Shown: piece after piece, positions 20,870 through 55,562 of the stretch
Layout: every line of letters begins with the position of its first letter
Position numbering within the stretch: position 1 is the first letter of the stretch
Assembly (NCBI GenBank): GCA_030144725.1
Contig: JASKMD010000265.1
Span: forward strand, 24,626 to 88,625
DNA length: 64,000 nt
DNA from: Haematococcus lacustris
Taxonomy: Eukaryota > Chlorophyta > Chlorophyceae > Chlamydomonadales > Haematococcaceae
Direction of reading: 5' to 3'
Program-made: the position numbers and the translations under genes
The notes under the pieces: model-generated
Seen by the model: the letters and a program-made list of their open reading frames with translations, nothing else
The model's database searches: none
Told to the model about the DNA's origin: nothing

Positions 20870-23431
20870 ATGGGTCCCACGATGCGCAAGCTCGCCACCC
20901 TCGCTGCTCTGCTGGCCTGCGTTGCGCTGATGGCCCAGCCTTCGATCGCTGATGGTGAGTGGCAAGATGTAGCACTGCGGTGCTGTTCGCCATTGCGTTG
21001 GTGAGTTAGAACCAGCTGCCGCGCGCTGAATAATGTAGTTTACACTGCCCGCGCTGGTATGCCCGCGATGCTGGGCTATACGCAGCCTCGCCTCGGCCGC
21101 CCTTACTAGTTACCGCCTCACCGCAGGTCCTCAGTTCCAAACCAACCGCCGTCAACTGGCCTGCACACCCGGCACCGCTGGCTGCCCCCCGTTCCCCTCT
21201 GGGCCTCTACCACCTCCCTCCACATCGACTAGTACCAGCAACGGCAGCAGCAGTGGTAAGTGCCGAGACATTGTTGATTCTTTGACATCACTTTTGCCCC
21301 GCATCAGGTATTGTGATGTAGCTAGCTTGATAGAGGCACACTCAGCTTCTTGCCTATTACACCGCAGGCAGCACAATCACGACTTCCAATGCCGCAGCCG
21401 TCAGCCAGGCGGCTTCAGCAGCTGCCACTGCATGCGCCTCAGCTGTTGGCACCGCCATTGGTTCGGTAAGTGGCTGAGTCATGGTTGCTGTCATCAGTAG
21501 GCCACTAGAAACCCATCCCTTTGGGTCATTGCTGACCGTACAGACTGACCAAAAACCAGTTTACGCTCTGTTATTGCTTTTCTTGCTGCCCTACAGACTT
21601 GCGGCCCTAATGGCGAAGTCAGCGCCCCGGCCGACACATTGACCTTTGCCATCGCCCGTGCCGTTGCTGAGGCTGTTGTCAGAGTCAGTGTGACCGTGGT
21701 GGCTTCAGGTGAGCCAGGGATGAGTTTGGAGGCTATGTATCCTGCACCCTGCCAGCCTGGCACCGTACCTGTTTGCTCAGCACTGCACTCCCTGCACTGA
21801 ACTGCCCAGCTCTCACCACCTGACCTGCCCTGCTCACCCCTGGCTGCAGCGGGCGGCTCCGGCTGTGGCATAGCGGGCGGCTCTGCCACGGCCATCGCCT
21901 CCACAGCTGCTCAGGCCATTGCCTCAGCCTTTGCCTATGCTACCAACGGTTGCCAGGAGGTGAGTGCACGTGCCTCTCTTGCTCTCGTGCTGGACATCCA
22001 TTGCATGGTGGATCTGCTGTCAGGCGCCCCGCACACCTTCAGTGCCCAGCATCCGCTGTTCCCCTTCACCAATCATCATAATCCTTGCGCGCTTGGCAGT
22101 CTTACCAACCATCCTACTCATTGCATGCTTGGCAGTCTCATGGTGCTTTCCAGACCTGCCAAAGTGGGTGTTACAACAGCCTGCTTGCAGACCTTGCATC
22201 GTGTTGTCTCCATTCCTGCCTGCAGGCCTATAGCTACAGCCAGGCATCAGCCTACCAGGCAAACCTAGCCAACGCTGCCGCCTCTGCCGCAGTCAGCGCC
22301 TGTGCCTCGGGCGGGTCCGCCTCTGCCCAGACCACTGCCATTGCCACAGCAGTGGCCCAGGTAGGCCGGGCCCAGACTCGCTGGCACTGGTAAGGGCACG
22401 CATGTTGTGATCTGCACTCCAACCTTGTGTGTGCTTGCCTGCTGTGACCGCAGTCCATCGCCCTCTCCATAGCGAGCGCCCTGGCAGTAGTGAAGGGCCC
22501 ATGCAACTGCCCAACCAATCCATCACCTTCACCGTCCCCTGCCCCAGCACCCTCACCCGTGCCGGCCCCCTCCCCCTCCCCAGAGCCTGTACCCTCCCCT
22601 TCCCCCTCACCCGTGCCGGTGCCCTCCCCCTCCCCCTCCCCCTCACCCGTGCCGGCCCCCTCCCCCTCCCCAGAGCCTGTACCCTCCCCTTCCCCCTCAC
22701 CCGTGCCGGTGCCCTCCCCCTCCCCCTCCCCCTCACCCGTGCCGGCCCCCTCCCCCTCCCCAGAGCCTGTACCCTCCCCTTCCCCCTCACCCGTGCCGGT
22801 GCCCTCCCCCTCCCCCTCCCCCTCACCCGTGCCGGCCCCCTCCCCCTCCCCAGAGCCTGTACCCTCCCCTTCCCCCTCACCCGTGCCGGCCCCCTCCCCC
22901 TCCCCCTCACCCTCACCCGTGCCGGTCCCCTCCCCCTCACCCGGACCAGTCCCCTCACCCGCGCCCGCGCCAGTGCCCTCGCCCGCGCCTGCCCCCGCCC
23001 CCGCCCCCGCCCCCGCCCCCGCCCCCGCCCCCGCCCCCGCCCCCGCCCCCGCCCCCGCCCCCGCCCCCGCCCCCGCCCCCGCCCCCGCCCCCGCCCCCGC
23101 CCCCGCCCCCGCCCCCGCCCCCGCCCCCGCCCCCGCCCCCGCCCCCGCCCCCGCCCCCGCCCCCGCCCCCGCCCCCGCGCCCGCCCCCGCCCCCGCCCCC
23201 GCCCCCGCCCCCGCGCCCGCGCCCGCCCCCGCGCCCGCGCCCGCGCCCAGGCCTCCGATCCCACCCAGGCCCAAGCTCGCGCTCCCGCCCCCGGCCCCGC
23301 CCCCGCCCCCGCCCCCGCCCCCACTCAGGCCCAAGCTCCTTCCCTCCCCCTCCCCCAGGCCCGTGCCCGTGACCATCCTCAAGTCCTTGCCCGCGCCCTC
23401 CCCCAAGCGCTTGCCCGCGCCCTTGCCATGA
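20870..23431 (+). CDS. Secreted Cys/Ala-rich head + Pro-rich shaft protein, diverged paralogue (copy 0)
   Basis: Seven exons in phase: 20870-20954, 21127-21255, 21368-21465, 21597-21708, 21850-21959, 22226-22360, 22454-23431; 548 residues. A signal peptide ([23 protein letters not shown]) starts at the second Met of exon 1 or the first. Exon 2 encodes [19 protein letters not shown]. Exons 3-6 encode Ala-rich modules with Cys ([35 protein letters not shown]). Exon 7 begins [18 protein letters not shown] and runs into a shaft of P-S-P-x-P, built on a 90-bp minisatellite and then a long (AP)n. Unlike the tandem copies it ends KRLPAPLP without the Cys tail. The shaft should be hydroxyproline-rich and O-glycosylated, placing it in the wall or matrix (family knowledge of algal HRGPs). 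I see no pherophorin-type domain. Confidence 0.82.
22561..22890. repeat. 90-bp coding minisatellite in copy 0 shaft
   Basis: The word GCCGGCCCCC recurs at 22561, 22651, 22741 and 22831, giving a 90-bp unit (30 residues, beginning [12 protein letters not shown]) in about 3.7 copies. Confidence 0.9.
22985..23235. repeat. (GCCCCC)n array encoding (AP)n in copy 0 shaft
   Basis: About 40 GCCCCC hexamers encode alternating Ala-Pro. GCGCCC variants occur toward the 3' end. The frames on the opposite strand (GAGAGA, RGRGRG) are artefacts. Confidence 0.9.
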
Positions 23432-25189
23432 GCCGTGCTGCCATGTGCCGGGGTCCCTTCAGTGATGATTGTGGGGTGCTGTCCAACCTCCCTACCTGGT
23501 TGCCAGCCATAACGATGCTGTGTTGAACATTTTGGTCGACACATTGGCAGCTGCAACAGCCTGCCAGCCACCGAACATGCTGCGGCATTGAGCAAGCAGT
23601 CAGTCCAAGCTTGCTTTCAGTTCATCTTAGATGCTAACAATGGATGGTTTGGCTTTTGAATGGGTTGGTCTATGGCAACAGCAATAGTGCTGTTGCTATC
23701 ATGTGGGGTGTTGTTGCTGTTGGACTTTGCTTGCTGCCACGTAAGTGGTGTTGCTTGTTGTTGCTTGTTGATGTTGCCCATAGAGGGTACGCCCATAGAA
23801 ATGTAGGCTAGACAAATTGAGACTTCTAGGCTGGCGGTCTGGCTGGCTGGCGGCTCCCTAGCTAATGGCCTTTATGTACTTCAACGTCGTTGTAGCATGA
23901 TGAGCAGCCCTTTGCTCCCACAGCTGCAGAGGAGGAGCAGTGGGAGGAGTGGATGGCTAGCCAGCCGCTGAGAGCTCCAGTGGCCTAGTGTCGGCAGTAG
24001 GCATTGCACCACATTTGCTGATACAGTGTGCTGGGATGATTGCACTTGACAAGGTGGTTGAGAGGGTGGGAGTGGGTGGAGGATGGGGGTGGGGATGTGG
24101 TAGTGGAGGATGAGGCTTAACATGTCATGGCAGACACTTGCATGAGGCCTGGGTGCTGGAATAATTGCACCCGCCAGTGGAGGAGTACGGGGTTTTATGC
24201 TACGTTGGTATAGTAGGGTCTAGGCGCCGCTGTGAGCCTCCATATTGACATCTGCTTGTTAGAAAGGGTGTGTAGGCCTTGAAACAGGCCGCGTGCTATT
24301 GGGGAGACTAAAAAGTTTCACATTTTCAATACATCATTTTCATTTTCAATGGAAAATTGAATATATGAAAAACCTGAAGATTCACATGCCTGAGTCCAAT
24401 GCCCCCAACCTTCGAAATCAATTCTGAAGTTTCCAATGACTGATACGCCAAGACAACCAAATACGACCAACCCATTACAGTACTGCAAAGATAACTAATA
24501 TCACATGCCAAACAAGCGCCGGCTGAGGCTACTGGCTGGCACAAGGTAATCTCCCCAAGCTCCTCACAACGTGGCAAGCAACATAAACTCGACGTGGTGA
24601 GGAGGCTGACATCATACATGTAGTAGTGCTGCCTGCCATAGCCCCGCTGCAGAGTGTTCTTAGCTTGCGGTCACTCGCAGCAAATTGGAGGGAGCAAACT
24701 GAGGAATTGAAAGTAACCCGGGTATGTAACATGTACCATGTGCTCGTCACACATCAACCCATCCAATAGTTTAGCTTGGTGCAATTCGGTGTACCTGCCC
24801 GCACGGTTGGGCGCCGGTGCTGATCCCTCCAGCCCGCAAGCCAAGGTTGATGTGTCTACCTTCACATTACGCATGTCTGGCTGGCAGCACCCATGTCCAC
24901 AAGGGGGTGTGGGAAGTGGTTTGCTTGGCTGCATAGGGGGCCATGTGTCGTGGCTGCTGTGTGGTGGGCAAAGCAATTAGCTGCTAGGGATCATGCTGAA
25001 GCCCATGCCCTCCGATAGACCTCTATGGATAACCTTTGTTGCACGTTTGCAGCAGAGCTAGTAGAGCAGAGGGAAGTTGAGGGCGGCAGTGCAGGATGCC
25101 GCCAGTGCTGTTGTGTGGTGTGTGTGAGACACGGTGTGCAAGAGAGGGCTGTTGCTGCAGTGAGTCCCTCTGCTTAGGATCGCCTGCGG
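23432..25189. other. Intergenic region; low-GC segment and weak coding-like remnant
   Basis: The first ~150 bp share words with the 3' flank of the tandem copies (TTGGCAGCTGCAACAGCCTGC), so this is the copy 0 3' UTR. From 24300 to 24760 the sequence is AT-richer. A minus-strand frame at about 24870-24670 (GRYTELHQAKLLDGLMCDEH) has coding-like composition, but I can link it to no gene. The 3' UTR of the large minus-strand gene should also fall here; a minus-strand TGTAA is at about 24475. Confidence 0.4.
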
Positions 25190-49859
<24,670 letters not shown>

Positions 49860-50360
49860 CGCGGTTCAAATCAGCAGCTTAGAGCAATACCACAGCAACA
49901 TACTGCAAGCATTAGACACAGACATCAAAGAGCAGGAAAGCCTGTGCTGTGACACTGTCATAATGAGCGGACAAAAACCGTTACATGACGAACGTGAAGC
50001 AACATCAGAATCAGGACCATGCGCGGCTTCGGACATTGGCTGCATGACCACTAATAGGATTAGGATTAAAGAGACAAGGAATTCCCTGTTAAATAGGCTC
50101 TGCACAACCCATGTCTGCCAGAGCAGGAGTATGACACATCCCTGTGGTGAAAGTGTCCATGCACCAAACCAAGTACAAGTAGAGCCATGGACGGAACAAT
50201 GGGGCAATGCTGTATGTACGCGCCACCACACCACTAGAAGCCGCCCATACTCATTGCTATTGTCCCCAACCACCTGTGTATACAGTGTATACACTCACAA
50301 ATACTATACACTCACAAATAAACACCCTTGCCCTAACCCAATCCTTACACCTTACCCTAC
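49860..50360. other. Upstream flank of the large gene, no gene seen
   Basis: Holds the promoter of the large minus-strand gene. TGTATACAGTGTATACACTC and CACAAATA words occur at 50275-50325, then CCCTAACCC at 50332 leading into the CCCTAG array. Confidence 0.5.
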
Positions 50361-50846
50361 CCCTAGCCCTAGCCCTAGCCCTAGCCCTAGCCCTAGCCCT
50401 AGCCCTAGCCCTAGCCCTAGCCCTAGCCCTAGCCCTAGCCCTAGCCCTAGCCCTAGCCCTAGCCCTAGCCCTAGCCCTAGCCCTAGCCCTAGCCCTAGCC
50501 CTAGCCCTAGCCCTAGCCCTAGCCCTAGCCCTAGCCCTAGCCCTAGCCCTAGCCCTAGCCCTAGCCCTAGCCCTAGCCCTAGCCCTAGCCCTAGCCCTAG
50601 CCCTAGCCCTAGCCCTAGCCCTAGCCCTAGCCCTAGCCCTAGCCCTAGCCCTAGCCCTAGCCCTAGCCCTAGCCCTAGCCCTAGCCCTAGCCCTAGCCCT
50701 AGCCCTAGCCCTAGCCCTAGCCCTAGCCCTAGCCCTAGCCCTAGCCCTAGCCCTAGCCCTAGCCCTAGCCCTAGCCCTAGCCCTAGCCCTAGCCCTAGCC
50801 CTAGCCCTAGCCCTAGCCCTAGCCCTAGCCCTGGCCCTAGCCCTAG
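50361..50846. repeat. (CCCTAG)81 telomere-like hexamer array
   Basis: 81 hexamers with one CCCTGG variant at 50829-50834, preceded by CCCTAACCC and CCCTACC. It opens the tandem gene cluster. It differs by one base from the TTAGGG-type telomere repeat (CCCTAA). Frames of the form (PS)n, (AL)n, (RA)n and (GL)n are artefacts. Confidence 0.97.
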
Positions 50847-51298
50847 ATCGGTTCCGCGTCCCAGCCACAGTCCTACAGTACACTTAAGCAGCACAGCTGG
50901 CAAAGCCAAGCTGGCGGTGAGGAGCGTGTACCCCAGGAGCTGCACACAGTCGTGCATCTGTGCTTGCAGCTAAATGTGAGTGGTACGCCAGCCTAGGCAA
51001 CTGGTGGCGTGGGCACTTTGTCAAGTGAGGTACTAAAGAGTCCGCCTTGAGAGAGTTTCGACAGGTGCCGCTAGAGCTGGGCAGCCACCGCTGCGGCTGC
51101 ACAGGCAAGCACAGAGCAGTGAGTCGAAGGCCACAGCCATGCATCGGCTTGCGGTCATGAACAACTTGAGCCAACTGTCACCGCTGCACGGCGGATACCT
51201 CCACGCGGGTCGCGGTCGTTCGTCGTCACCGCTGTCTTGATGTTCGTTTACCTGCCCGCAGCGGGAATCAGCCCAAGCACACAACCAGGACGCGTTTG

Positions 51299-51319
51299 CC
51301 GGCAACCGCCGCTTGCCGG
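51299..51319. promoter_or_regulatory. Inverted repeat CCGGCAA-N7-TTGCCGG, unit A
   Basis: Same conserved arms as upstream of copy 0, 118 bp before the start codon. Confidence 0.55.
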
Positions 51320-51436
51320 TGCTAACCACTAACCGTCGACGAACCCTACTTATTGCGCACCAGACGCTGCTCGGCCACATCCCCAACCAGCCATTCATCC
51401 TGCGCCTCACTATCCCTACACACCTGCTGCGCCCCA

Positions 51437-53699
51437 ATGGGTCCCAGGATGCGCAAGCTCGGCACCTTCGCTGCTCTGCTAGCCTGCATCGCGGTGATGG
51501 CCCAGCCTTCGATCGCTGAGGGTGAGTGGCAGGATGCAGCACTGCAGAGCTGTTTGCTAGCCGTTGCGTTGGTGAGACACGACCAACTGCCGCGCACCAA
51601 CTGTTTGTGCTACCCTGACCGCGCTGGTTTGCCCGCGATGCTGCGCTATGCGTGGCCTTGCCTTGGCCACCCTCACTTCGTACCGACACTGCAGGCGAAC
51701 CGGGTCGAACCAACCGCCGTCAACTGGCCTGCACACCCGGCACCGTCGGCTGCCCCCCGTTCCCCTCTGGCCCCCTCCCCCCACCCTCCTCATCCACCAC
51801 GTCCAGCTCCACCCCTGGAAGCAGCAGCGGTAAGTGCCTACAAGCAAGATGGGGATGTCTACTGTGCAAGGCAGACTTGCAGTGCCAAAGCCTGACTTGC
51901 ACCTCCTGTCAAACTCCGACACCAGCCCCGCCTGACTCACAACAACTAGCTTTGCAAATAGTATCAGCACACCCCTGCCTCCATGCTTCCAGGCAGCACC
52001 ACCACCACTGCCAGTGGCGCGGCTGTCAGCCAGGCCGCTCAGGCTGCTGCTTCTGAGTGCTCCTCAGCAGTCAAGATTGCCATCAGCTCCGTGAGTGCGC
52101 TGCCAACTGCCACCCCTTGGGGTGCCCGTCCACCACTTGTGCCTGAATGCTACGCCCTGCAGCACACCTGACCACACTGCTGAGCTGGCTGCAGGTGTGT
52201 GGGGCCAATGCTGACGTCAGTGCTGCTGCCAGCACCTGCTCCAGGGCTGTTGCCACAGCTGTGGCCAAGGCCATTGTCAGTGTCAGTGTGACCGTGGTGG
52301 CTTCAGGTGAGATGCACAGCTGCTGTTCACATGCGCCCTGGACTCTGCGGCTGCGCTGCTTGGCTGCCTGCCTGCTCTGAACCATGCCTGCATTCCTTGC
52401 GCTGACCTGCCTAGCACTCACCACCTGACCTGCCCTACTCACCCCTGGCTGCAGCGGGCGGCTCCGGCTGTGGCTCAGCAAGCGGCTCTGCCACGGCCAT
52501 CGCCTCCGCAGCTGCACAGGCCATTGCCTCGGCCTTTGCCCTGGCTGCCAACGGTTGCCAGGCGGTGAGCGCATGGGGGTGTGCCACCTTCACTCCCAGT
52601 GCCCTGCCTCTGCTCATGTACACATGCACTTATTCATTTGCAACATGGGTCGACTTGTAGGTGGCCCACGACCCTGCAGCGCCTTGTGTCCGCTCCCGTT
52701 CCATCCAAGCGTCCTGTTCCTCCTACGCTTGGCAGGCCCAATGCTCTAGCCCCGCCTTTCTAGACTGGAAAGAACAGCAGGCTGGTGTTTGACCTTGCAT
52801 GGTGCTGCATGCGTTCCTGCCTGCAGGCTAGCAGCTACAGCCAGGCATCGGCCTACCAGACAAACCTAGCCAACGCTGCAGCCTCGGCCACAGTCAGCGC
52901 CTGTGCCTCGGGCGGGTCCGCCTCTGCCCAGACCACTGCCATTGCCACAGCAGTGGCCCAGGTAGGCTGGGCCCAGCACACGAGGCCTTGGCAGGTCCAT
53001 GCATGCCATGACCTGCATTCTCATAGTACACCTGCTTGCCTACTGTGACCACAGTCCGTGGCTACCGCCATAGCGAGCGCTCTGGCAGCAGTGAAGGGCC
53101 CGTGCAACTGCCCAACCAACCCATCACCTTCACAGTCCCCTGCCCCAGCCCCCTCTCCCTCTCCCTCTCCTACCCCAGCCCCCTCTCCCCTCCCTGCCCC
53201 AGCCCCCTCGCCCGTGCCAGTTCCCGCCCCCTCCCCCTCGCCCGTGCCAGTTCCCGCCCCCTCCCCCTCGCCCGTGCCAGTACCTGCCCCCTCCCCCTCG
53301 CCCGTCCCGGTCCCCTCCCCCTCCCCCTCGCCCGTGCCGGTCCCCTCCCCTTCCCCCTCGCCCGTGCCGGTCCCCTCCCCTTCCCCCTCGCCCGTGCCGG
53401 TCCCCTCCCCTTCCCCCTCGCCCGTGCCGGTGCCTCCCCCAAAGCCTGCGCCCAGCCCCTCCCCCAAGCCTGCGCCCAGCCCCTCCCCCTCCCCCTCCCC
53501 CAAACCCACCCCCTCTCCCAAGCCTGCGCCCAGCCCCTCCCCCAAGCCCAAACCCAGCCCCTCTCCCAAGCCTGAGCCAAGCCCCAAGCCCAAACCCAGC
53601 CCCTCTCCCAAGCCTGAGCCAAGCCCCTACCCCAAGCCTAAGCCAAGCCCTCCCCACAAGCCATGTGGCCCCTATGGTTGCGGCTCGTCACCCAAGTGA
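51437..53699 (+). CDS. Secreted Cys/Ala-rich head + Pro-rich shaft protein, tandem copy 1
   Basis: Exons 51437-51521, 51695-51829, 51993-52090, 52195-52306, 52455-52564, 52827-52961, 53055-53699; 439 residues. Signal peptide [23 protein letters not shown]. The head has ten Cys ([65 protein letters not shown]) in Ala-rich helix-like modules, one per exon from exon 3 to 6. The shaft of P-S-P-x-P units changes from Val-rich ([10 protein letters not shown]) to Lys-rich ([12 protein letters not shown]). The end [13 protein letters not shown] has two more Cys. Probably an O-glycosylated extracellular-matrix protein. The head matches no domain I know; pherophorin motifs are absent. All seven exons use AG/GT borders and keep phase. 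Compared with copies 2 and 3 the shaft lacks four residues (12 bp of CCCTCT). Confidence 0.88.
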
Positions 53700-54093
53700 T
53701 GGCAGAAGGGTGTCTCCCCGCCTGCCGACCAGCCTACCAGCCACCCCTCCGTTGCTGCTGTGTGAAGCGATCTGGTCAACACCTTGATGGCAGCTGCAAT
53801 AGCTTGCCAGGCACCTGGCCAGTTGTAGATATATAGGCAGCAGGTGGTGACGTCTGGCAGTTCTTGCCACGGACATCCATTGTTTTTCTGGTGCCTCGGA
53901 TCTGCTAAATCAGGTTCCAGTCCAGATGCCAACTTCAGATGTTGCCTGATCCTTTTGTTTGCTTGGTCGGTTAATTGCCTGGTTGCTGTGCTGTTGTTGT
54001 GTGAGTGTTGCAGCTTGTTGTTTCTCGCTGCTCAGTGTTGCTTGGAACACTGCAGTCTCACTAGAGCAGATGTACAATAATTTCATGGCCACA

Positions 54094-54098
54094 TGTAA
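54094..54098 (+). terminator. TGTAA poly(A) signal, copy 1
   Basis: TGTAA, the usual chlamydomonadalean signal, about 395 nt after the stop codon, within ACATGTAATTGTGAG; conserved in the next two units. Confidence 0.6.
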
Positions 54099-54384
54099 TT
54101 GTGAGTTCAGTGACAGGAACTGCATCCGAGCAGTCAGCTCAAGACCTGACCGGCTCCCCTTCAGTGCAGCAGCAGGAGGATCAGCACTAGACAGACCACA
54201 TCTTTGCACCAGCTTGGCATCAGCCTAAGACATGCTCACACTTTACAATTGCATCCTAACCTACCAGCCCGAAAATGGCACCAAGGAGTCGTAGTGAGTC
54301 GGTACACTGTAGCGGTGGGTGGAAGGTGGTGGGAAGAGCCCTGTCTCTACACCCCCTCCGCAGGAGCCTCCACTGCTCATGCGC

Positions 54385-54540
54385 CAGGTAATAGTGTAGG
54401 TGGAAAGCGCCCATGCCATGTGTGTGGGAGGTACCCCATACAGACAGAACACCACCCCTTTTGAGGGGACCTGGTTCTGCCTCTTTCGTTGTACTTCTTG
54501 CCCGCTGGGCTGATTAGGGAGTTGGTGTGGCTGACATATG
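54385..54540 (+). mobile_element. Dispersed short repeat in unit A
   Basis: Reads GCGCCAGGTAATAGTGTAGG, CATACAGACAGAACACC, GAGGGGACCTGGTTCTGCC, TTGCCCGCTGGGCTGAT. The same order occurs at 18000-18110 and 19530-19680, and reversed near 4230, so the duplicated unit includes a pre-existing mobile repeat. Sister copies: about 58523-58678 and 62707-62862. Confidence 0.6.
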
Positions 54541-54590
54541 CAAAGCCCCAGCCGCTGTCCTTATCTACCTGCGTATACACTCATACATCT

Positions 54591-54880
54591 GGCCCTGGCC
54601 CTGGCCCTGGCCCTGGCCCTGGCCCTGGCCCTGGCCCTGGCCCTGGCCCTGGCCCTGGCCCTGGCCCTGGCCCTGGCCCTGGCCCTGGCCCTGGCCCTGG
54701 CCCTGGCCCTGGCCCTGGCCCTGGCCCTGGCCCTGGCCCTGGCCCTGGCCCTGGCCCTGGCCCTGGCCCTGGCCCTGGCCCTGGCCCTGGCCCTGGCCCT
54801 GGCCCTGGCCCTGGCCCTGGCCCTGGCCCTGGCCCTGGCCCTGGCCCTGGCCCTGGCCCTGGCCCTGGCCCTAGCCCTAG
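54591..54880. repeat. (CCCTGG)n array, 290 bp, ending in two CCCTAG
   Basis: About 46 CCCTGG units, then two CCCTAG before the conserved GAATGGTTCCGCG border. Frames (GP)n, (PW)n, (AL)n and (RA)n here are artefacts. Confidence 0.97.
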
Positions 54881-55424
54881 AATGGTTCCGCGTCCCAGCC
54901 ACAGTCATACAGTACACTTTATCAACACTTCACTCAACAAACTAGCTTGCTCAAGGAAGACGACAGACTGCCTAAACTGCCTAGCAAGCTGCCGGGAGGT
55001 TATGAGGCAGCTGCTAGCACAGCTGGCAAAGCCAAGCTAGAGGTGAGGAGCGTGTGCACCAGGAGCTGCACACAGTCGTGCATCTGTGTTTGCAGCTAAA
55101 TGTGAGTGGTACGCCAGCCTAGGCAACGGGTGGCGTGGGCACTCTGTCAAGTGAGGTACTAAAGAGTCCGCCTTGAGAGAGTTTCGACAGGTGCCGCTAG
55201 AGCTGGGCAGCCACCGCTGCGGCTGCACAGGCAAGCACAGAGCAGTGAGTCGAGGGCCACAGCCAGGCATCGGCTTGCGGTCATGAACAACTTGATCCAA
55301 CTGTCACCGCTGCACGGCGGATACCTCCACGCGGGTCGCGGTCGTTCGTCGTCACCTCTGTCTTGATGTTCGTTTACCTGCCCGCAGCGGGAATCAGCCC
55401 AAGCACACAACCAGGACGCGTTTG

Positions 55425-55445
55425 CCGGCAACCGCCGCTTGCCGG
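55425..55445. promoter_or_regulatory. Inverted repeat CCGGCAA-N7-TTGCCGG, unit B
   Basis: Identical to the unit A site, 118 bp before the start codon of copy 2. Confidence 0.55.
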
Positions 55446-55562
55446 TGCTAACCACTAACCGTCGACGAACCCTACTTATTGCGCACCAGACGCTGCTCGG
55501 CCACATCCCCAACCAGCCATTCATCCTGCGCCTCACTATCCCTACACACCTGCTGCGCCCCA

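Larger units (their letters stand above)
50851..54884. repeat. Tandem unit A, 4034 bp
   Basis: Measured between equivalent GTTCCGCGTCCCAGCC anchors after each hexamer array. Contains, in order: array edge, upstream region, gene copy 1, 3' flank, a dispersed repeat (GAGGGGACCTGG) and the next array. It lacks about 90 bp present after the array in units B and C (the part with CAAACTAGCTTGCTCAAGG). Confidence 0.95.

Noticed and set aside
22252..23595. Gly-rich minus-strand ORFs (GAGAGA, RGRGRG) opposite copy 0
   Set aside because: They are shadows of the Pro-rich shaft exon on the plus strand; the plus-strand gene has signal peptide and exon phases.
50332..50846. A true chromosome end at the CCCTAG array
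   Set aside because: Unique sequence and genes lie on both sides, so it is interstitial in this window.
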